Shown here one piece after another: positions 8,016 through 16,572 of a stretch of DNA of 46,529 nt (the stretch's first letter is position 1; each line of letters opens with the position of its first letter). The notes under the pieces are model-generated. The model ran no database searches. It was not told where the DNA came from and saw only the letters and a list, made by a program, of their open reading frames with translations. This DNA comes from Sphingopyxis sp. (GTDB lineage Bacteria > Pseudomonadota > Alphaproteobacteria > Sphingomonadales > Sphingomonadaceae), in the NCBI GenBank assembly GCA_016463225.1, contig JAEMRT010000031.1:2098-48626 (forward strand), read 5' to 3'. A program made the translations under genes and the position numbers.

Positions 8016-9026
8016 ATGACCGGACGCTTAGTTTTTTTCGGCGAATTGCTGATTCGCCTGACCGCCCCGGGCAACGAGCTGCTGATGCAGTCGCCTTCGC
8101 TGACGCTCCACGTTGGCGGCGCCGAGGCCAATGTCGCGATCGGCCTCGCCCATCTAGGCCATGATTGCGCGATGGTCAGTACGATCCCTTCGAATGCACT
8201 GGGTCGCGGCGCGGTGGCGGCGGTGCGCGGCGGCGGCGTCGACTGCTCCGCCGTCACCAGCGGTCCCGGGCGCATGGGTCTCTATTTCCTCAGCGTCGGG
8301 GCGGGGCTGCGCTCTTCCGAGATCGTCTATGACCGTGCCGGGTCGAGCTTTGCGGCGACTGGCGCCGACGACTATGACTTTGAAGCACTGCTTAACGGTG
8401 CCCGCTTGCTCCACCTGTCGGGGATCACCCCCGCGCTCGGGCCGCGTTCGGCCGAAGCGGCGCTGGCGGCCGCGCGGGCAGCGAAACGGCTCGGCGTGCC
8501 GGTGTCGTTCGACGGCAATTACCGCGCGATGCTGTGGGACGCGTGGGACAGCGACCCGCGTGCGGTGCTGTCCGAGCTGATCGGCCTCACCGATATCTTA
8601 TTCGGCAACCACCGCGACCTCTCGCTTGTGCTTGGACAGGAATTCAGCGGCGAGGGCGAAGACCGACGTCGCGAGGCGGCCAAGGCGGGCTTTGCTGCTT
8701 TCCCCGATCTCAAGCTGATCGCCTCGACCGCGCGCCACACGGTCACCGCCGATCATCACCGCATCGCGGCGCGGGTCGACCTGCGCGGCGGCGGCCACCA
8801 GACTGACGAGATCGATGTCACCGGTATCGTTGACCGCATCGGCGCGGGCGACGCCTTTGCCGCCGGGGTGCTCCACGCGCATTTCGCTGGCGGCGATGCG
8901 CGGGCAATAGCCGAATCGGGGCTTGCGCTCACCGCGCTCAAACATTCGCTACCCGGCGACGCGAGCCGCTTCGGGCAAGCGGACGTCGACGCCTTCCACG
9001 GCGGCGGGCTCGATGTCCGGCGATAG
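8016..9026 (+). CDS. kdgK: 2-keto-3-deoxygluconate kinase (KdgK, PfkB family)
   Basis: This 336-aa ribokinase-fold protein phosphorylates KDG to KDPG, which then enters the Entner-Doudoroff pathway. The PfkB signature 1 region appears as HVGGAEANVAIGLAHLG and signature 2 as DRIGAGDAFAAGV with the catalytic base Asp279. The start FFGELLIRLTAPGNELL is typical of KDG kinases. It follows kduD by 9 bases and overlaps the esterase gene by 14 bases. The KDPG aldolase that would complete the route is not in the window and is presumably elsewhere on the chromosome. Another sugar kinase function is conceivable, but context favours KDG. Confidence 0.88.
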   Translation: MTGRLVFFGELLIRLTAPGNELLMQSPSLTLHVGGAEANVAIGLAHLGHDCAMVSTIPSNALGRGAVAAVRGGGVDCSAVTSGPGRMGLYFLSVGAGLRSSEIVYDRAGSSFAATGADDYDFEALLNGARLLHLSGITPALGPRSAEAALAAARAAKRLGVPVSFDGNYRAMLWDAWDSDPRAVLSELIGLTDILFGNHRDLSLVLGQEFSGEGEDRRREAAKAGFAAFPDLKLIASTARHTVTADHHRIAARVDLRGGGHQTDEIDVTGIVDRIGAGDAFAAGVLHAHFAGGDARAIAESGLALTALKHSLPGDASRFGQADVDAFHGGGLDVRR

Positions 9027-10536
9027 GCTGACGCGGCGCGGTCTTCTGGCTGCCAGCGCGGCATCGCTGCTGATGCCACTGGTCGCCAAGGCCGAGATTT
9101 TTACGCCGACCCATCATGTTGGCAGGGTCGAGGCCCGGGACGGCTTTTATCGATCGGCCGCGCGGCGAAGCATTGGCGATGGGTCGGCGTGGGCCTTCAC
9201 CGGGATCCGCTACGCCCGTGCCGCGCGCTTTGCGGCGCCGGTCGCTGTGACCAGCGCCGAGCAGCTGAAAGGCGACGCTTTCGGCCCTGCCTGTCCGCAG
9301 AACGGCGACCGCTATCAGCCGCAATCAGAGGACTGCCTGTTCCTCAATGTCTGGACGCCCGACATCGAGGATCAGCGCAAGCGCCCGGTGATGGTCTATT
9401 TCCATGGCGGCGCCTATTCGACCGGCAGTGTCACCGACCCGGTCAACGATGGCGCCACGCTTGCCGCGCGCGGCGATGTCGTGGTCGTCACCGTCAACCA
9501 CCGGCTGAACGCGCTCGGCTATCTCTATCTCGCGCGGCTCGATCCGCGCTTTCCCGACAGCGGCAACGCCGGACAGCTCGACCTGATCGCCGCGCTGCAA
9601 TGGGTCCAGCACAATATTGCGGCGTTCGGCGGCGATCCCGCCAACGTCACCGTGTTCGGCCAGTCGGGCGGCGGCGCCAAGATCGCGACGCTGATGGCAA
9701 TGCCCGCGGCGAAGGGCTTGTTCCACAAGGCGATCACGATGAGCGGGCAGCAGGTCACCGCCTCGGGGCCGCTCAACGCGACAAGGCGGGCGCAGGCGTT
9801 TCTCGCGAAGCTGGGCGACGGCGTCGATCCCGCTACGGTGCCGATCGAGCAACTCGTCGCGGCGCTCTCGGCAACCGACCCGATCCTCGGCGGCGGGGTG
9901 TATATGGGGCCGGTGCTCGACATGACGCACCTGACACGCCACCCCTTCTGGCCCGACGCGGCGCCGCAATCGAACGGCATCCCGATGATGCTCGGCAACA
10001 CGGTGCTCGAGACGCGCGCCTTTTATGCGCCCGACGGCAAGCAGCTGGCGGGACTAAACTTCGACAATCTCGCCGCCCGCACCGCGCCCGAAATGCGCAT
10101 CGACGCGCATCCCGAATGGGTCGTGGCCCAGTTCCGTGCCCGTTTTCCCCAGGCCGAACCGCTCGAGCTGTTCCACCGCATCGTCACCGCCGCGCGCAGC
10201 TGGCGCGGGCAGGTCGAAGAGGCCGAGGCGCGCGCGCGGGCAGGCGCCCCCGCCTTCGTCTATCAGCTCGATTTCGAGGCTGCGAAGCACACCGACGATA
10301 TCGGCTTCAGCTTCGGCACCGTCCGCGATCCGACCCCCGCGCAGCAGGCGATGAGCGATAGGGTGATGGACGCGTTCGTCCGCTTCGCGCGCACTGGCAG
10401 TCCTGGCTGGCCTGCCTATGACCTGACAAAGCGGCAGACGATGATTTTCGATACGACAAGCCGCGTCGAGAACGATCCGCGGCGGTGGGAGCGCGAGTTG
10501 TTCGCGCGCGTGCCGTACATCCAGCCGGGGACATAG
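9013..10536 (+). CDS. Tat-exported type-B carboxylesterase
   Basis: From the ATG at 9013 this is a 507-aa carboxylesterase/lipase of the cholinesterase-like family. I reject the longer frame from 8923 because it lies inside kdgK and would bury the twin-arginine signal (RLTRRGLLAASAASLL) that starts at residue 5. The family signature EDCLFLNVWTP, oxyanion-hole motif YFHGGAY and nucleophile Ser218 are present, but the elbow reads GQSGGG instead of the usual GESAGG. The likely catalytic His is in AAKHTDDIGFSFG. As the last gene of the isomerase-kduD-kdgK operon it probably removes acetyl, methyl or feruloyl esters from pectin in the periplasm; the ester specificity is not readable. Confidence 0.87.
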   Translation: MSGDRLTRRGLLAASAASLLMPLVAKAEIFTPTHHVGRVEARDGFYRSAARRSIGDGSAWAFTGIRYARAARFAAPVAVTSAEQLKGDAFGPACPQNGDRYQPQSEDCLFLNVWTPDIEDQRKRPVMVYFHGGAYSTGSVTDPVNDGATLAARGDVVVVTVNHRLNALGYLYLARLDPRFPDSGNAGQLDLIAALQWVQHNIAAFGGDPANVTVFGQSGGGAKIATLMAMPAAKGLFHKAITMSGQQVTASGPLNATRRAQAFLAKLGDGVDPATVPIEQLVAALSATDPILGGGVYMGPVLDMTHLTRHPFWPDAAPQSNGIPMMLGNTVLETRAFYAPDGKQLAGLNFDNLAARTAPEMRIDAHPEWVVAQFRARFPQAEPLELFHRIVTAARSWRGQVEEAEARARAGAPAFVYQLDFEAAKHTDDIGFSFGTVRDPTPAQQAMSDRVMDAFVRFARTGSPGWPAYDLTKRQTMIFDTTSRVENDPRRWERELFARVPYIQPGT

Positions 10537-10541
10537 GAATC

Positions 10542-10625
10542 CGTCATTGCGAGGAGCCGAAGGCGACGCGGCATTCCAGAGTCGCGTAACCCGTTCTGGA
10601 TTGCTTCGCTTCGCTCGCAATGACG
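10542..10625. repeat. REP-like palindromic element between convergent genes
   Basis: The arms CGTCATTGCGAG (10542-10553) and CTCGCAATGACG (10614-10625) are a perfect 12-bp inverted repeat, and a second inner pair TCCAGA/TCTGGA lies at 10575 and 10595. It fills the gap between the esterase stop and the stop of the oppositely oriented hydrolase. The sequence resembles palindromic elements dispersed through sphingomonad genomes; here it may act as a bidirectional terminator. Confidence 0.75.
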
Positions 10626-10630
10626 AAGGT

Positions 10631-11602
10631 TTATACGTTCCCGTGCGCGCGGAGCCAGTTCCAGAGCAATTCCGGCCAGATCGCGACGGGCAGACCCGCC
10701 GTCTTCATCAGGCCGAAACCATGCTCGCCGCGTTCAAAGAAATGCGCCTCGCACGGCGCCCCGACGGCGCGCGTAGCTTCGCGTAACCGGACACTATTCG
10801 CGACCTTCACCACGCTGTCGTCCTCGGCGTGGAGCAGCCACAGCGGCGGCTGGTCGGGGCGGACATTGCGTTCGGGTGAGTAGAGCTTTTCGCGCGCGGC
10901 ATCGGGGCTGGCACCGATCAGTTTCTCGCGGCTCACCGCATGCGCGATCGACCGGTCCATCGATACGACGGGATAGATGGCGGCTAGTGCATCGGGGCGC
11001 GCCGACAGCGAATCGGCGGCATCGACGGGTGCACAGACTGTTGCGTCAAAGCGGGTGAGCAGGCTCGCCGCGACCTGACCGCCCGCCGAAAAACCGCCGA
11101 AGGTGACGCGTGCTGGATCGATCCTGTCGATCTTCGCGCGGCTTCGCACCAGCCGCATCGCGCGCTGCGCATCGGCGAGCGGGACGTCGGACCCGTTCGT
11201 CCAGCCGTCGCCGGGCAAGCGGTAGAAAAGCACGTAAACGGTGACTCCGCGATCCTTCAGCCAGCGCGCAAGTTCGTAACCTTCCTTGTCGATCACGACA
11301 TAGCGATAGCCGCCGCCGGGGGCGAGGATGACCGCCGCGCCATTGGGTTTGGCGGGGCGGAAGATGTCGAGCCGCGGGCGAGTGATGCCTTGCAGCATGC
11401 GGTCGCTGGCGTTCGGCTCGGCGCTGCGCTGGATGACCTGTTCGACGAGTCCCGACGGTGGTTTGATATGGCCATCGGGCCAGAGGGGAACACTCGCGTT
11501 GGGGGCAAGCCCCGCAGGTCGTGTCCATGCCGCCTGCGCTGCCGCGCTCGCGAACGGCAGCGCGAGGCCCGCGGTCAGCAGCGCGCGGCGATCGAGCGCC
11601 AT
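10631..11602 (-). CDS. Secreted alpha/beta hydrolase, probable polysaccharide acetyl esterase
   Basis: This 323-aa protein starts with a twin-arginine-like signal (DRRALLTAGLALPFASA) and is an alpha/beta hydrolase of the acetyl-xylan/BD-FAE esterase group. The visible catalytic set is Ser172 in GFSAGG, an Asp at 261 or 262 in HAEDDS and His294 in ERGEHGFG; the oxyanion segment is APGGGYR. The N-terminal part (SVPLWPDG) is common in sugar-ester esterases linked to plant cell-wall loci. It is the third gene after pectate lyase and cupin, only one base from the cupin stop, so I infer deacetylation of pectin or attached hemicellulose in the periplasm. The acyl group is not proven. Confidence 0.85.
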   Translation of the reverse strand: MALDRRALLTAGLALPFASAAAQAAWTRPAGLAPNASVPLWPDGHIKPPSGLVEQVIQRSAEPNASDRMLQGITRPRLDIFRPAKPNGAAVILAPGGGYRYVVIDKEGYELARWLKDRGVTVYVLFYRLPGDGWTNGSDVPLADAQRAMRLVRSRAKIDRIDPARVTFGGFSAGGQVAASLLTRFDATVCAPVDAADSLSARPDALAAIYPVVSMDRSIAHAVSREKLIGASPDAAREKLYSPERNVRPDQPPLWLLHAEDDSVVKVANSVRLREATRAVGAPCEAHFFERGEHGFGLMKTAGLPVAIWPELLWNWLRAHGNV

Positions 11603-11603
11603 C

Positions 11604-12005
11604 CTATTGGGCCGCTTTGTTCGGATAGGCGATAATCAGCACCAGCGGTTCAGCGCCGGTCTGGCGGATGCCCACCTTGGCGCCGCTGTAGAGCCACGCC
11701 GCCATTCCCGCCTTCAGCTCTTTCTCCGTCCCATCCGAATGGACAACGCCGGTCCCCGACAGAACATAATAGATCTCATCATGATCGATCGGATGCACGC
11801 CGATCGCCGCGCCGACGTGCAGCGCGCGCCTGCGGAATTCGAAGCTGCGCGGCGCCGGGATGCTGTCGCTGATCCGGTACGCGGTCGACATGCCGATCGC
11901 GCCGTGCGGTGGCGCTTCCTCGCGCACGGTGTCGGCCTCGTCGATCACGATCATCGCGGGGGCGTCGGCCCCGGCGAGGAGCAGCGCGGCGAGCCACATC
12001 GTCAC
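11604..12005 (-). CDS. Small secreted cupin-domain protein (possibly KdgF-like)
   Basis: This 133-aa protein combines a short hydrophobic signal (MWLAALLLAGADAPA) with a single cupin barrel. Metal-binding candidates are in GVHPIDHDEIYYVLSG (two His and a Glu). The start is a GTG at 12005 that overlaps the pectate-lyase stop as GTGA; an ATG at 11999 is an alternative. Cupins of this size in uronate loci include KdgF, which opens the ring of 4,5-unsaturated monouronates released by lyases. Placed directly behind a pectate lyase, a similar role would fit, but KdgF is normally cytoplasmic and this protein appears exported. I therefore assign only cupin with confidence. Confidence 0.8.
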   Translation of the reverse strand: MTMWLAALLLAGADAPAMIVIDEADTVREEAPPHGAIGMSTAYRISDSIPAPRSFEFRRRALHVGAAIGVHPIDHDEIYYVLSGTGVVHSDGTEKELKAGMAAWLYSGAKVGIRQTGAEPLVLIIAYPNKAAQ

Positions 12006-13375
12006 TGCCCCGTCCGCGAAGCACGGTCGCGCGGCGACAAGATTTCCTGCGGCATCGGCGCGGTCTGGCCGGGATAGAGACCCGATCGCGGCTCCATCGT
12101 CGCCAGATCCCAGTCGGCGTCGACAAAGCGCGCGCGGGCTTCTTTGACCTTGGGGTAGCCGCTCACTTCCTTCTCGTCGTCGATCACTTCGCCGCGCCCT
12201 TCAGCGACGAAAAACAGCACCCGAATTTCTTCGGCGTCGCGCGCCCACGGCCGCGCCCCGGCGCTGGCGAGCACCGATGTTTCGACATCGCGCACCGGCA
12301 GGATCTTGTAGCCGGTCAGCGGCGCGAGCGGTGCCTTGGCGCGGATCAGCTGCGCGCGCGTCTCGCCATAACGGCCGACTTCGGGCAGCGGCTGGCCGTG
12401 GCGATCGACGAGCAAATTGTCCTTGCCATGATAAGCGAGATCGCCGTCGCCTCCCAGCATCAGGAAGGGCAGACCTTCGTCGGTGTCGTTGCCGCCGCGC
12501 ATCACATTGCCGACCGCGGTGATCTCGCCGGTCGCATAGGGGTGGCCGACCCATTCGAGGTTCATCAGGTTATAATGCACCGCGCGGTGCTGGGGATTAT
12601 AGATCAGATTGTTGATCATCAGCGCCTGCGCGCCGCCCTTGATCAGCGGGTTGCGCTCGACATTATGCGCCCAGACGTTGCGGTAAAAAACGATGCCGGT
12701 GGCATTGTCGTGGATGAGCGACCCCTTGCTATGCTCACCCTTGGGATGGCTCGCATCGGCGAGGCCCTCGGCAGCGAGATTGTTCGAAAAGGTGATGTTG
12801 CGACTGGTCCCGGCGCGCCATTCTTCGATGGTCTTGCCGGTGAAGCGCGGCCCCGACGCCGACATATTTTCGTCGATCCCCCACATCAACGTACAATGAT
12901 CGACGATCACATTGTGCGCGGAAACGGTCGAGAAGGTGTCGGCCTCCCAGCCGCTACGCTTCGGCTGACCATCAACCCCGGTATAGACGCGCAGATGGCG
13001 GATCACGACGTCGTGCGTCTTCACGTCGATCCCGGTGCGGATCAGGGTGATCCCCGGTCCGGGCGCGGTCTGGCCGGCGATCGTCAGATAGGGGTGGGTG
13101 ACGCTGATCGTCGTGCGCCCCATGTCGATGACGCCGCCGACCTCGAACACGATGATGCGCGGCCCCGGGGTTTCGATCGCCGCCTTCAGCGATCCCGGGC
13201 CATCGGGCGCGAGGGTCGTGACGCGCAGGATCTGGCCGCCGCGTCCGCCGATGGTGTGCGCCGCGGGTCCGACCGCGCCGGGGAACGCCAACGGCGCTGC
13301 ATCGGCGGCCAATGCCGGACTCGCGGGCATGGCAAAAGCCAGCAAAAGCGCAGCCAGCCAAGGTTTTTTGGGCAT
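12002..13375 (-). CDS. Pectate lyase family protein (secreted, PL1-like)
   Basis: This 457-aa extracytoplasmic enzyme would cleave polygalacturonate by beta-elimination to give unsaturated oligogalacturonides. It has a Sec signal (MPKKPWLAALLLAFAMPASPALA) followed by the hallmarks of PL1-like beta-helices: TIGGRGG near the mature N-terminus, GPGSLKAAI, PRIIVFEVGGVID, TIAGQTAPGPG, and repeated short strands such as DVVIRHLRVY, NVIVDHCTLMWG and NITFSNNL. I choose the ATG at 13375 rather than the in-frame ATG at 13393 because GGAGAG lies five bases upstream of it. It is the first gene of a minus-strand operon (lyase, cupin, esterase), and an ACCGGT operator sits about 60 bases upstream. Confidence 0.88.
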   Translation of the reverse strand: MPKKPWLAALLLAFAMPASPALAADAAPLAFPGAVGPAAHTIGGRGGQILRVTTLAPDGPGSLKAAIETPGPRIIVFEVGGVIDMGRTTISVTHPYLTIAGQTAPGPGITLIRTGIDVKTHDVVIRHLRVYTGVDGQPKRSGWEADTFSTVSAHNVIVDHCTLMWGIDENMSASGPRFTGKTIEEWRAGTSRNITFSNNLAAEGLADASHPKGEHSKGSLIHDNATGIVFYRNVWAHNVERNPLIKGGAQALMINNLIYNPQHRAVHYNLMNLEWVGHPYATGEITAVGNVMRGGNDTDEGLPFLMLGGDGDLAYHGKDNLLVDRHGQPLPEVGRYGETRAQLIRAKAPLAPLTGYKILPVRDVETSVLASAGARPWARDAEEIRVLFFVAEGRGEVIDDEKEVSGYPKVKEARARFVDADWDLATMEPRSGLYPGQTAPMPQEILSPRDRASRTGQ

Positions 13376-13432
13376 CCCGTCTCTCCATTTCATTGGGGTA
13401 TTGACACGGTCGTTCCAATCCCTCTATCTTCC

Positions 13433-13447
13433 TGACACCGGTTACCC
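13433..13447. promoter_or_regulatory. Putative LacI-type operator, site 3 (pectate lyase promoter side)
   Basis: TGACACCGGTTACCC, whose 12-base core is identical to site 2 at 6540. It lies 58-72 bases upstream of the pectate lyase start on the minus strand and about 190 bases upstream of the TonB receptor start. A half-similar TTGACACGG lies at 13401. The remaining sequence 13448-13577 shows no feature I can name. Confidence 0.65.
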
Positions 13448-13577
13448 CAATCGGTCAACGATAAATTATTCCAAGGGAGAGGGGATTGGGCAGCCAGTCG
13501 CAACAGGCGACGGCGCCATCATCACTCTCAAAAAATTTCTGGCCAGGCGATCGCGCCGATTTGTCTGGTCTCGCAAA

Positions 13578-13590
13578 GTAACCGGTGTCA
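13578..13590. promoter_or_regulatory. Putative LacI-type operator, site 4 (TonB receptor promoter)
   Basis: GTAACCGGTGTCA is the reverse complement of the core at sites 2 and 3. It lies 46-58 bases upstream of the receptor start, a position suited to repression of that promoter, and two bases from a separate 16-bp palindrome. Confidence 0.65.
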
Positions 13591-13592
13591 TT

Positions 13593-13608
13593 TCTTGCTT
13601 AAGCAAGA
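13593..13608. promoter_or_regulatory. 16-bp perfect palindrome before the TonB receptor
   Basis: TCTTGCTTAAGCAAGA is a perfect palindrome located 28-43 bases upstream of the receptor ATG. It may be a second operator or part of the 5' leader; no match to a named regulator is claimed. Confidence 0.45.
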
Positions 13609-13635
13609 GTTTCGGCCGATCAAGGGAGGATGATA

Positions 13636-16494
13636 ATGGCTATTCATGCAACGCGGGGCCTTCGCGCTTTGACCCAATTGGCGTGCGGCGCTTCGCTTGC
13701 CGCGCTCGCAGTGTCACCTGCTTGGGCGCAGGACGCGGCGCCCGCTGCGGACGATGCGGTCGCGACCGAAGACGAGATCGTCGTCACCGGCTTCCGCGCC
13801 TCGCTCGACAAGGCGCTTGATGTGAAGCGCGAATCGGTCGCCGCGGTCGATGCGATCGTTGCTGAAGACATTGCCAAATTCCCCGACCAGAACCTCGCCG
13901 AATCGCTGCAGCGTATTCCGGGCATCACCATCCAGCGCGACGGCGGCGAAGGCCGCGGCATCACGGTGCGCGGTCTGGGTTCGCAATTCACCCGCGTCCG
14001 CGTCAACGGGCTCGAAACCGTCGCGACCTCGACCGACGGCGCCTCGGCAAACCGCGACCGCGCTTTTGACTTCAACGTCTTTGCCTCCGAACTGTTCAGT
14101 TCGATCGTTGTCCACAAGACCGCGTCGGCCGAACTCGACGAAGGTTCGCTCGGCGCAGTCGTCGATCTCAACACGGGCAACCCGCTCGCGGGCAAGAGCG
14201 GCTTCACCGCCGCGCTGTCGGCGCAGGCGAGCTATAACGACCTGTCCGAGAAAGCCGGTCCGCGCGTGGCGGGTTTGCTCAGCTGGGTGAACGACGCAGG
14301 CACGCTCGGCTTTGCGGTGTCGGCGGCCTACTCGGACCAGAAGACGCTCGAACTTGGTAACAACACGGTGCGCTGGGCGCAGGCGCGCTTCGATTCAGTC
14401 AATGGCGCCCCGTGCTTTACCACCACCGCAACCAGCGGCATCGGTGTTGCCAATTCGGGCGGCGTTTATACCAACGGCCGCTCCGCCGCCTGCGATTCGG
14501 TCGCGCTCGCCTTTCACCCGCGCATCCCGCGTTACGGCGAGATTGCGCACGACAAGAAGCGCCTTGGCATCACCGGGTCGATCCAGTTCGCGCCGACCGA
14601 TGCGACCAAGATTTCGCTCGATGGGCTCTTCTCCAGCTTCAAGCATCAACGCCGCGAGCGCTGGGGCGAAGTGCTGCTGCGCAGCAACGAACGCTCGATC
14701 AACGTCAGTGACTATGTGATCGACGGCGACAATAATCTGATCTCGGCGACGCTCGACGACGCGTGGGTGCGCACCGAACATTATCTGCGTCAGGCAAAGA
14801 CCGAATTCTACCAGTTCGGCGGCAGCTGGGATCAGGATGTCAGCGACAATTTCCGCTTCACCCTGCTCGGCGGCCTGTCGAAATCGACCGCGTCAATCCC
14901 GCTCGAAACCACGCTCGTCTTCGACGACCGCGACGCGCAGGGTTACCGCTACGACTACACCGATATGGCGAACCCGGTGCTGACCTTTGGCACCAGCGTC
15001 ACCAACCCGGCGAATTTCCAGCTCGCCGAAATCCGCGATCGTCCGTCGGAGGTCGAGAACAAGTTCCGTACCGCGCAGCTACGCACCGAATGGGACGTCA
15101 CCGACGGTTTCACGGTCAAGGCGGGCGCAGTCTATCGCCGCTTCGACTTCACCAGCATCGCCTTTACCCGCGACACCGTCGTGTGCGGCAATGGCGGGGT
15201 CGATCGCGTCCTCGGCACCTTGACCTGTTCGCCGTCGTCGGCCTTCGGCCCGACCGCGATTTACGGCTTCCCCGTGACCGCGTCGCTCGCCGAGCTGTTC
15301 ACGCTTGGCAAGGCGGGTCAGCCCGCGGGAACGACCACGGAATGGCTCGTCCCCAACCTCGAAACGGGCACCGATTTTACCGGCCTCTACAACCGCACCC
15401 CCGCGCTTGATGCGGGTAACAACCGCAGCGTGCGCGAAGAGGTGACCGGCGGTTATCTGCAGTTCGATGCCAAGGGTGAGCTCGGCGGCCTGCGCTACGC
15501 GCTCAACGCCGGTGTCCGCTATGTGCACACAGACCAGACGTCGAGCGGGCTGAACAGCGGTGCGGCGGTGACGGTCGAGCGCAGCTATGAAGACTGGCTG
15601 CCGTCGATGAACCTTGCGCTGTTCCCGCACGATGACATCATCATCCGCGCCGCGGTGGCCGATGTGATGACGCGCCCGACGCTCGGCAATCTGACCCCGG
15701 GCGGGTCGGTCGACGGCTTCAACTACCGGATCAACTACGGCAACCCGTTCCTCGACCCGTTCCGCGCGACATCTTATGATCTGGCGTTCGAATGGTATTT
15801 TGCGCCGCAGTCGATCTTCTCGGTTGCCTTGTTCAAAAAGGATATCGCGAGCTTCCCGGTCGCGACGACGAGCAGCGGAACGTTCGCCTCGACCGGCCTG
15901 CCGCTGTCGGTGATCCCGCCGAGCAGCCCGGGCGCGATCAACCCCGAAGGCCAGCTGTGGACGATCACCTCGATCGGCAATGGCGAGGGCGCGAAGCTCA
16001 AGGGCGTCGAAATTTCGTTGCAGGCACCGTTCACCTTCCTGCCGGGCTTCCTGTCGAACTTTGGCGGCATTGCCAACGCGACCTTCGTCGACTCGGACGC
16101 CGACTACACGGTCGCAGGCCCGTCGGTCGTCCCCGGCGGCGCCAACGTGTCGGCGGTTCGCAACGGCACGCTCTTCAACCTGTCGAAGCGCGCCTACAAC
16201 GGCACGCTCTATTATGACGATGGCAAGTTCAGCGCCCGCGCCTCGATCAGCTATCGCAGCCGCTACGCCGACGCCAACAGCGGCACCGGCAACGTGTTCG
16301 AAGGCTATGGTTCGACGATCAACGTCGATGCGTCGATGCGCTATGCGATCACCGACAATATCGAATTGTCGATCGAGGGCATCAATTTGACCGACGAATA
16401 TCGCTATCGCTTCACCGATATCGACGCCGACCGCAATTACGAGAACAATCATTTCGGCCGCACCTTCCTGTTCGGCGCGCGCGTCAAGATTTGA
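13636..16494 (+). CDS. TonB-dependent receptor for (oligo)uronides
   Basis: This 952-aa outer-membrane receptor should import oligogalacturonides or other pectin fragments with energy from TonB. It has a signal peptide ending near PAWAQ, a TonB-box-like EDEIVVTGFRASL, a plug domain (about residues 45-180, with NLAESLQRIPGITIQRDGGE and GEGRGITVRGLGSQF) and a long beta-barrel ending FGRTFLFGARVKI, with the terminal aromatic-rich strand typical of the family. I choose the ATG at 13636 over the one at 13630 because GGGAGG at 13624-13629 is then spaced six bases. Substrate is inferred from the adjacent lyase and esterases and the shared operator. A strong terminator follows. Confidence 0.92.
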   Translation: MAIHATRGLRALTQLACGASLAALAVSPAWAQDAAPAADDAVATEDEIVVTGFRASLDKALDVKRESVAAVDAIVAEDIAKFPDQNLAESLQRIPGITIQRDGGEGRGITVRGLGSQFTRVRVNGLETVATSTDGASANRDRAFDFNVFASELFSSIVVHKTASAELDEGSLGAVVDLNTGNPLAGKSGFTAALSAQASYNDLSEKAGPRVAGLLSWVNDAGTLGFAVSAAYSDQKTLELGNNTVRWAQARFDSVNGAPCFTTTATSGIGVANSGGVYTNGRSAACDSVALAFHPRIPRYGEIAHDKKRLGITGSIQFAPTDATKISLDGLFSSFKHQRRERWGEVLLRSNERSINVSDYVIDGDNNLISATLDDAWVRTEHYLRQAKTEFYQFGGSWDQDVSDNFRFTLLGGLSKSTASIPLETTLVFDDRDAQGYRYDYTDMANPVLTFGTSVTNPANFQLAEIRDRPSEVENKFRTAQLRTEWDVTDGFTVKAGAVYRRFDFTSIAFTRDTVVCGNGGVDRVLGTLTCSPSSAFGPTAIYGFPVTASLAELFTLGKAGQPAGTTTEWLVPNLETGTDFTGLYNRTPALDAGNNRSVREEVTGGYLQFDAKGELGGLRYALNAGVRYVHTDQTSSGLNSGAAVTVERSYEDWLPSMNLALFPHDDIIIRAAVADVMTRPTLGNLTPGGSVDGFNYRINYGNPFLDPFRATSYDLAFEWYFAPQSIFSVALFKKDIASFPVATTSSGTFASTGLPLSVIPPSSPGAINPEGQLWTITSIGNGEGAKLKGVEISLQAPFTFLPGFLSNFGGIANATFVDSDADYTVAGPSVVPGGANVSAVRNGTLFNLSKRAYNGTLYYDDGKFSARASISYRSRYADANSGTGNVFEGYGSTINVDASMRYAITDNIELSIEGINLTDEYRYRFTDIDADRNYENNHFGRTFLFGARVKI

Positions 16495-16519
16495 CGCATC
16501 ATAAAGGGTAGTCCCGGTG

Positions 16520-16559
16520 AGGCCCGGTCTTCGCTTGCGGGGGCCGGGCCTTTCTTTTT
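16520..16559 (+). terminator. Rho-independent terminator after the TonB receptor
   Basis: AGGCCCGG (16520-16527) pairs with CCGGGCCT (16544-16551) and is followed by TTTCTTTTT. It sits between the receptor stop and the ribosome site of the GH43 gene (AAGGA at 16561), so it may let the receptor be made in large excess over the downstream enzyme. Confidence 0.8.
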
Positions 16560-16572
16560 CAAGGAATGCACA

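Noticed and set aside
8816..8828. GTCACCGGTATC inside kdgK, one base off the LacI operator motif
   Set aside because: It lies deep in coding sequence, and the codons there (Val-Thr-Gly-Ile) are a natural cause of the resemblance. An internal operator cannot be excluded, but the sequence does not support it.
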